Origin: Bacillota bacterium
GTDB taxonomy: Bacteria > Bacillota > Clostridia > Oscillospirales > Acutalibacteraceae
Length of the DNA stretch: 6,419 nucleotides
Assembly: GCA_023415895.1 (NCBI GenBank)
Contig: JAEZJA010000154.1
Coordinates: forward strand, 1 to 6,419
Direction: 5' to 3'
This document shows, in pieces, positions 5,749 through 6,419 of this stretch (its first letter is position 1; every line of letters begins with the position of its first letter). The position numbers and the translations under genes were made by a program. The notes below the pieces were generated by a model. The model was given only the letters and a program-made list of their open reading frames with translations, was not told the origin of the DNA and made no database searches.

Positions 5749-6419
5749 TTACCGAATCTTCATCGAGATATCCATTGCCTTGACCGAATGTGTCAGAGCG
5801 CCGATCGAAATGATGTCCACACCCGTCTCGGCAACCGCATGCAGTGTTTCATCCGTAATACCGCCGCTTGCTTCCAGAAGAGCCTGTCCGCCAACCAGCC
5901 TGACCGCCTCGCGCATATCCGCGCAGCTCATATTGTCGAGCATGATCACATCCGCACCGGCCTCAAGCGCTTCACGCACTTCCTCGAGCGTGCGTGTCTC
6001 CACCTCGAGCTTCACCATATGTCCCAGCTGGCCGCGAATGGCGCTGACGGCGCTGGTGATGCCGCCCGCCGCGTCGATATGGTTGTCCTTGAGCATGGCG
6101 CCGTCGGACAGGTTATACCGATGATTGTAACCGCCGCCCACCGTGACCGCGTATTTCTGCAATGCACGCAGTCCGGGCAGTGTCTTGCGCGTGTCGGTAA
6201 TCATGGCCCGAGTGCCTTCGACAAGCCCCACGCAGCGGTCGGTCGCGGTGGCCACTCCCGACATATGCTGCAAAAGATTAAGTGCTGTGCGCTCGCCCTT
6301 GAGCAAAAAGCGGGTGGAGCCCTCCACCTCGGCAATTCTATCACCGGGCTTGACCCGTGCCCCGTCGCGCAGATAGACCGTGGCTTTGAAGCTGTTGTCC
6401 AGCAGCTCAAACACGCGCA
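5749..6419 (-). CDS. nadC: Quinolinate phosphoribosyltransferase (nicotinate-nucleotide pyrophosphorylase, carboxylating), N-terminus outside window
   Basis: The enzyme joins quinolinate and PRPP to give nicotinate mononucleotide, CO2 and pyrophosphate, the last step of de novo NAD synthesis before NaMN adenylation; it is cytosolic. The visible 222 residues carry the family's marks, numbered from the GTG codon at 6414: LNLLQHMSGVATATD (45-59), TDTRKTLPGLR (73-83), GGGYNHRYNLSDGAMLKDNH (93-112), KLEVET (135-140), VIMLDNM (156-162), LLEASGGI (179-186) and ISIGALTHSVKAMDIS (202-217). The basic residues of TRK, NHR and MLKDN that bind the two phosphate-bearing substrates are present, as are Glu and Asp near the active site. 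Family members have about 280 residues, so some 60 are beyond the right edge. The frame is open to the edge (RVFELLD), and the GTG at 6414 is an internal valine, not the start. Neighbours nadA and nadB, if present, would lie further right. Confidence 0.95.
   Translation of the reverse strand, partial: RVFELLDNSFKATVYLRDGARVKPGDRIAEVEGSTRFLLKGERTALNLLQHMSGVATATDRCVGLVEGTRAMITDTRKTLPGLRALQKYAVTVGGGYNHRYNLSDGAMLKDNHIDAAGGITSAVSAIRGQLGHMVKLEVETRTLEEVREALEAGADVIMLDNMSCADMREAVRLVGGQALLEASGGITDETLHAVAETGVDIISIGALTHSVKAMDISMKIR

Noticed and set aside
5609..6124. 171-codon open frame on the + strand
   Set aside because: It covers the nadC terminator and the opposite strand of nadC. The Ser-, Ala- and Pro-rich composition is typical of a reversed high-GC gene.
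6412..6414. GTG as the nadC start
   Set aside because: The frame continues open to the edge with RVFELLD, normal internal NadC sequence, and about 60 N-terminal residues are still needed.
1..6419. CRISPR arrays, insertion sequences, tRNA or rRNA genes
   Set aside because: I saw no regularly spaced repeats, transposase motifs with terminal inverted repeats, or tRNA/rRNA signatures on either strand.

Overview
The window looks like chromosomal DNA of a low- to mid-GC Gram-positive bacterium, most likely Bacillota of the Clostridia type. The reasons are AGGAGG-type ribosome binding sites before nearly every gene, sigma-A-like promoters, many hairpin-plus-T-run terminators, and a Bacillota-style ABC exporter of one ATPase and two ABC-2 permeases. 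I cannot name a genus.

Left part (1-1616, + strand): a decayed sugar-utilisation locus. An unidentified reading-frame end and a terminator (191-248) come first. The 81-392 stretch holds no convincing gene; it contains that terminator, a good promoter (288-316) and a leader of about 70 bases. Next is a relic of a Gfo/Idh/MocA NAD(P)-dependent oxidoreductase (393-634), with an in-frame TAG and then a deletion that leaves only the fragment around KHVIVME. It runs straight into the ribosome binding site of an FGGY carbohydrate kinase (645-1616). The kinase keeps its N-terminal domain and catalytic Asp, but after about residue 277 it reads through a perfect terminator hairpin and the next gene's promoter, so its C-terminal half is lost. 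A dehydrogenase plus a kinase is a typical sugar or polyol catabolic pair, and here both appear dead.

Middle (1638-2313): a small membrane-anchored protein of unknown function, apparently a separate transcription unit with its own promoter and terminator. The terminator lies between it and the convergent ABC operon.

Right part (2314-5635, - strand): an intact three-gene ABC exporter operon in the order ATPase, permease, permease, with a promoter at 5630-5658. Sizes and order match the LnrLMN/YfiLMN type of drug or lipid-like exporter. The two permease genes overlap by 14 bases. No regulator or immunity gene lies beside it within the window.

Right edge (5749-6419, - strand): the C-terminal three quarters of nadC (quinolinate phosphoribosyltransferase, NAD synthesis), ending in its own terminator. 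Its start is outside the window.

I found no clear novel system. The most informative points are the two truncated sugar genes with readable deletion junctions, the unknown membrane protein, and the stand-alone exporter.
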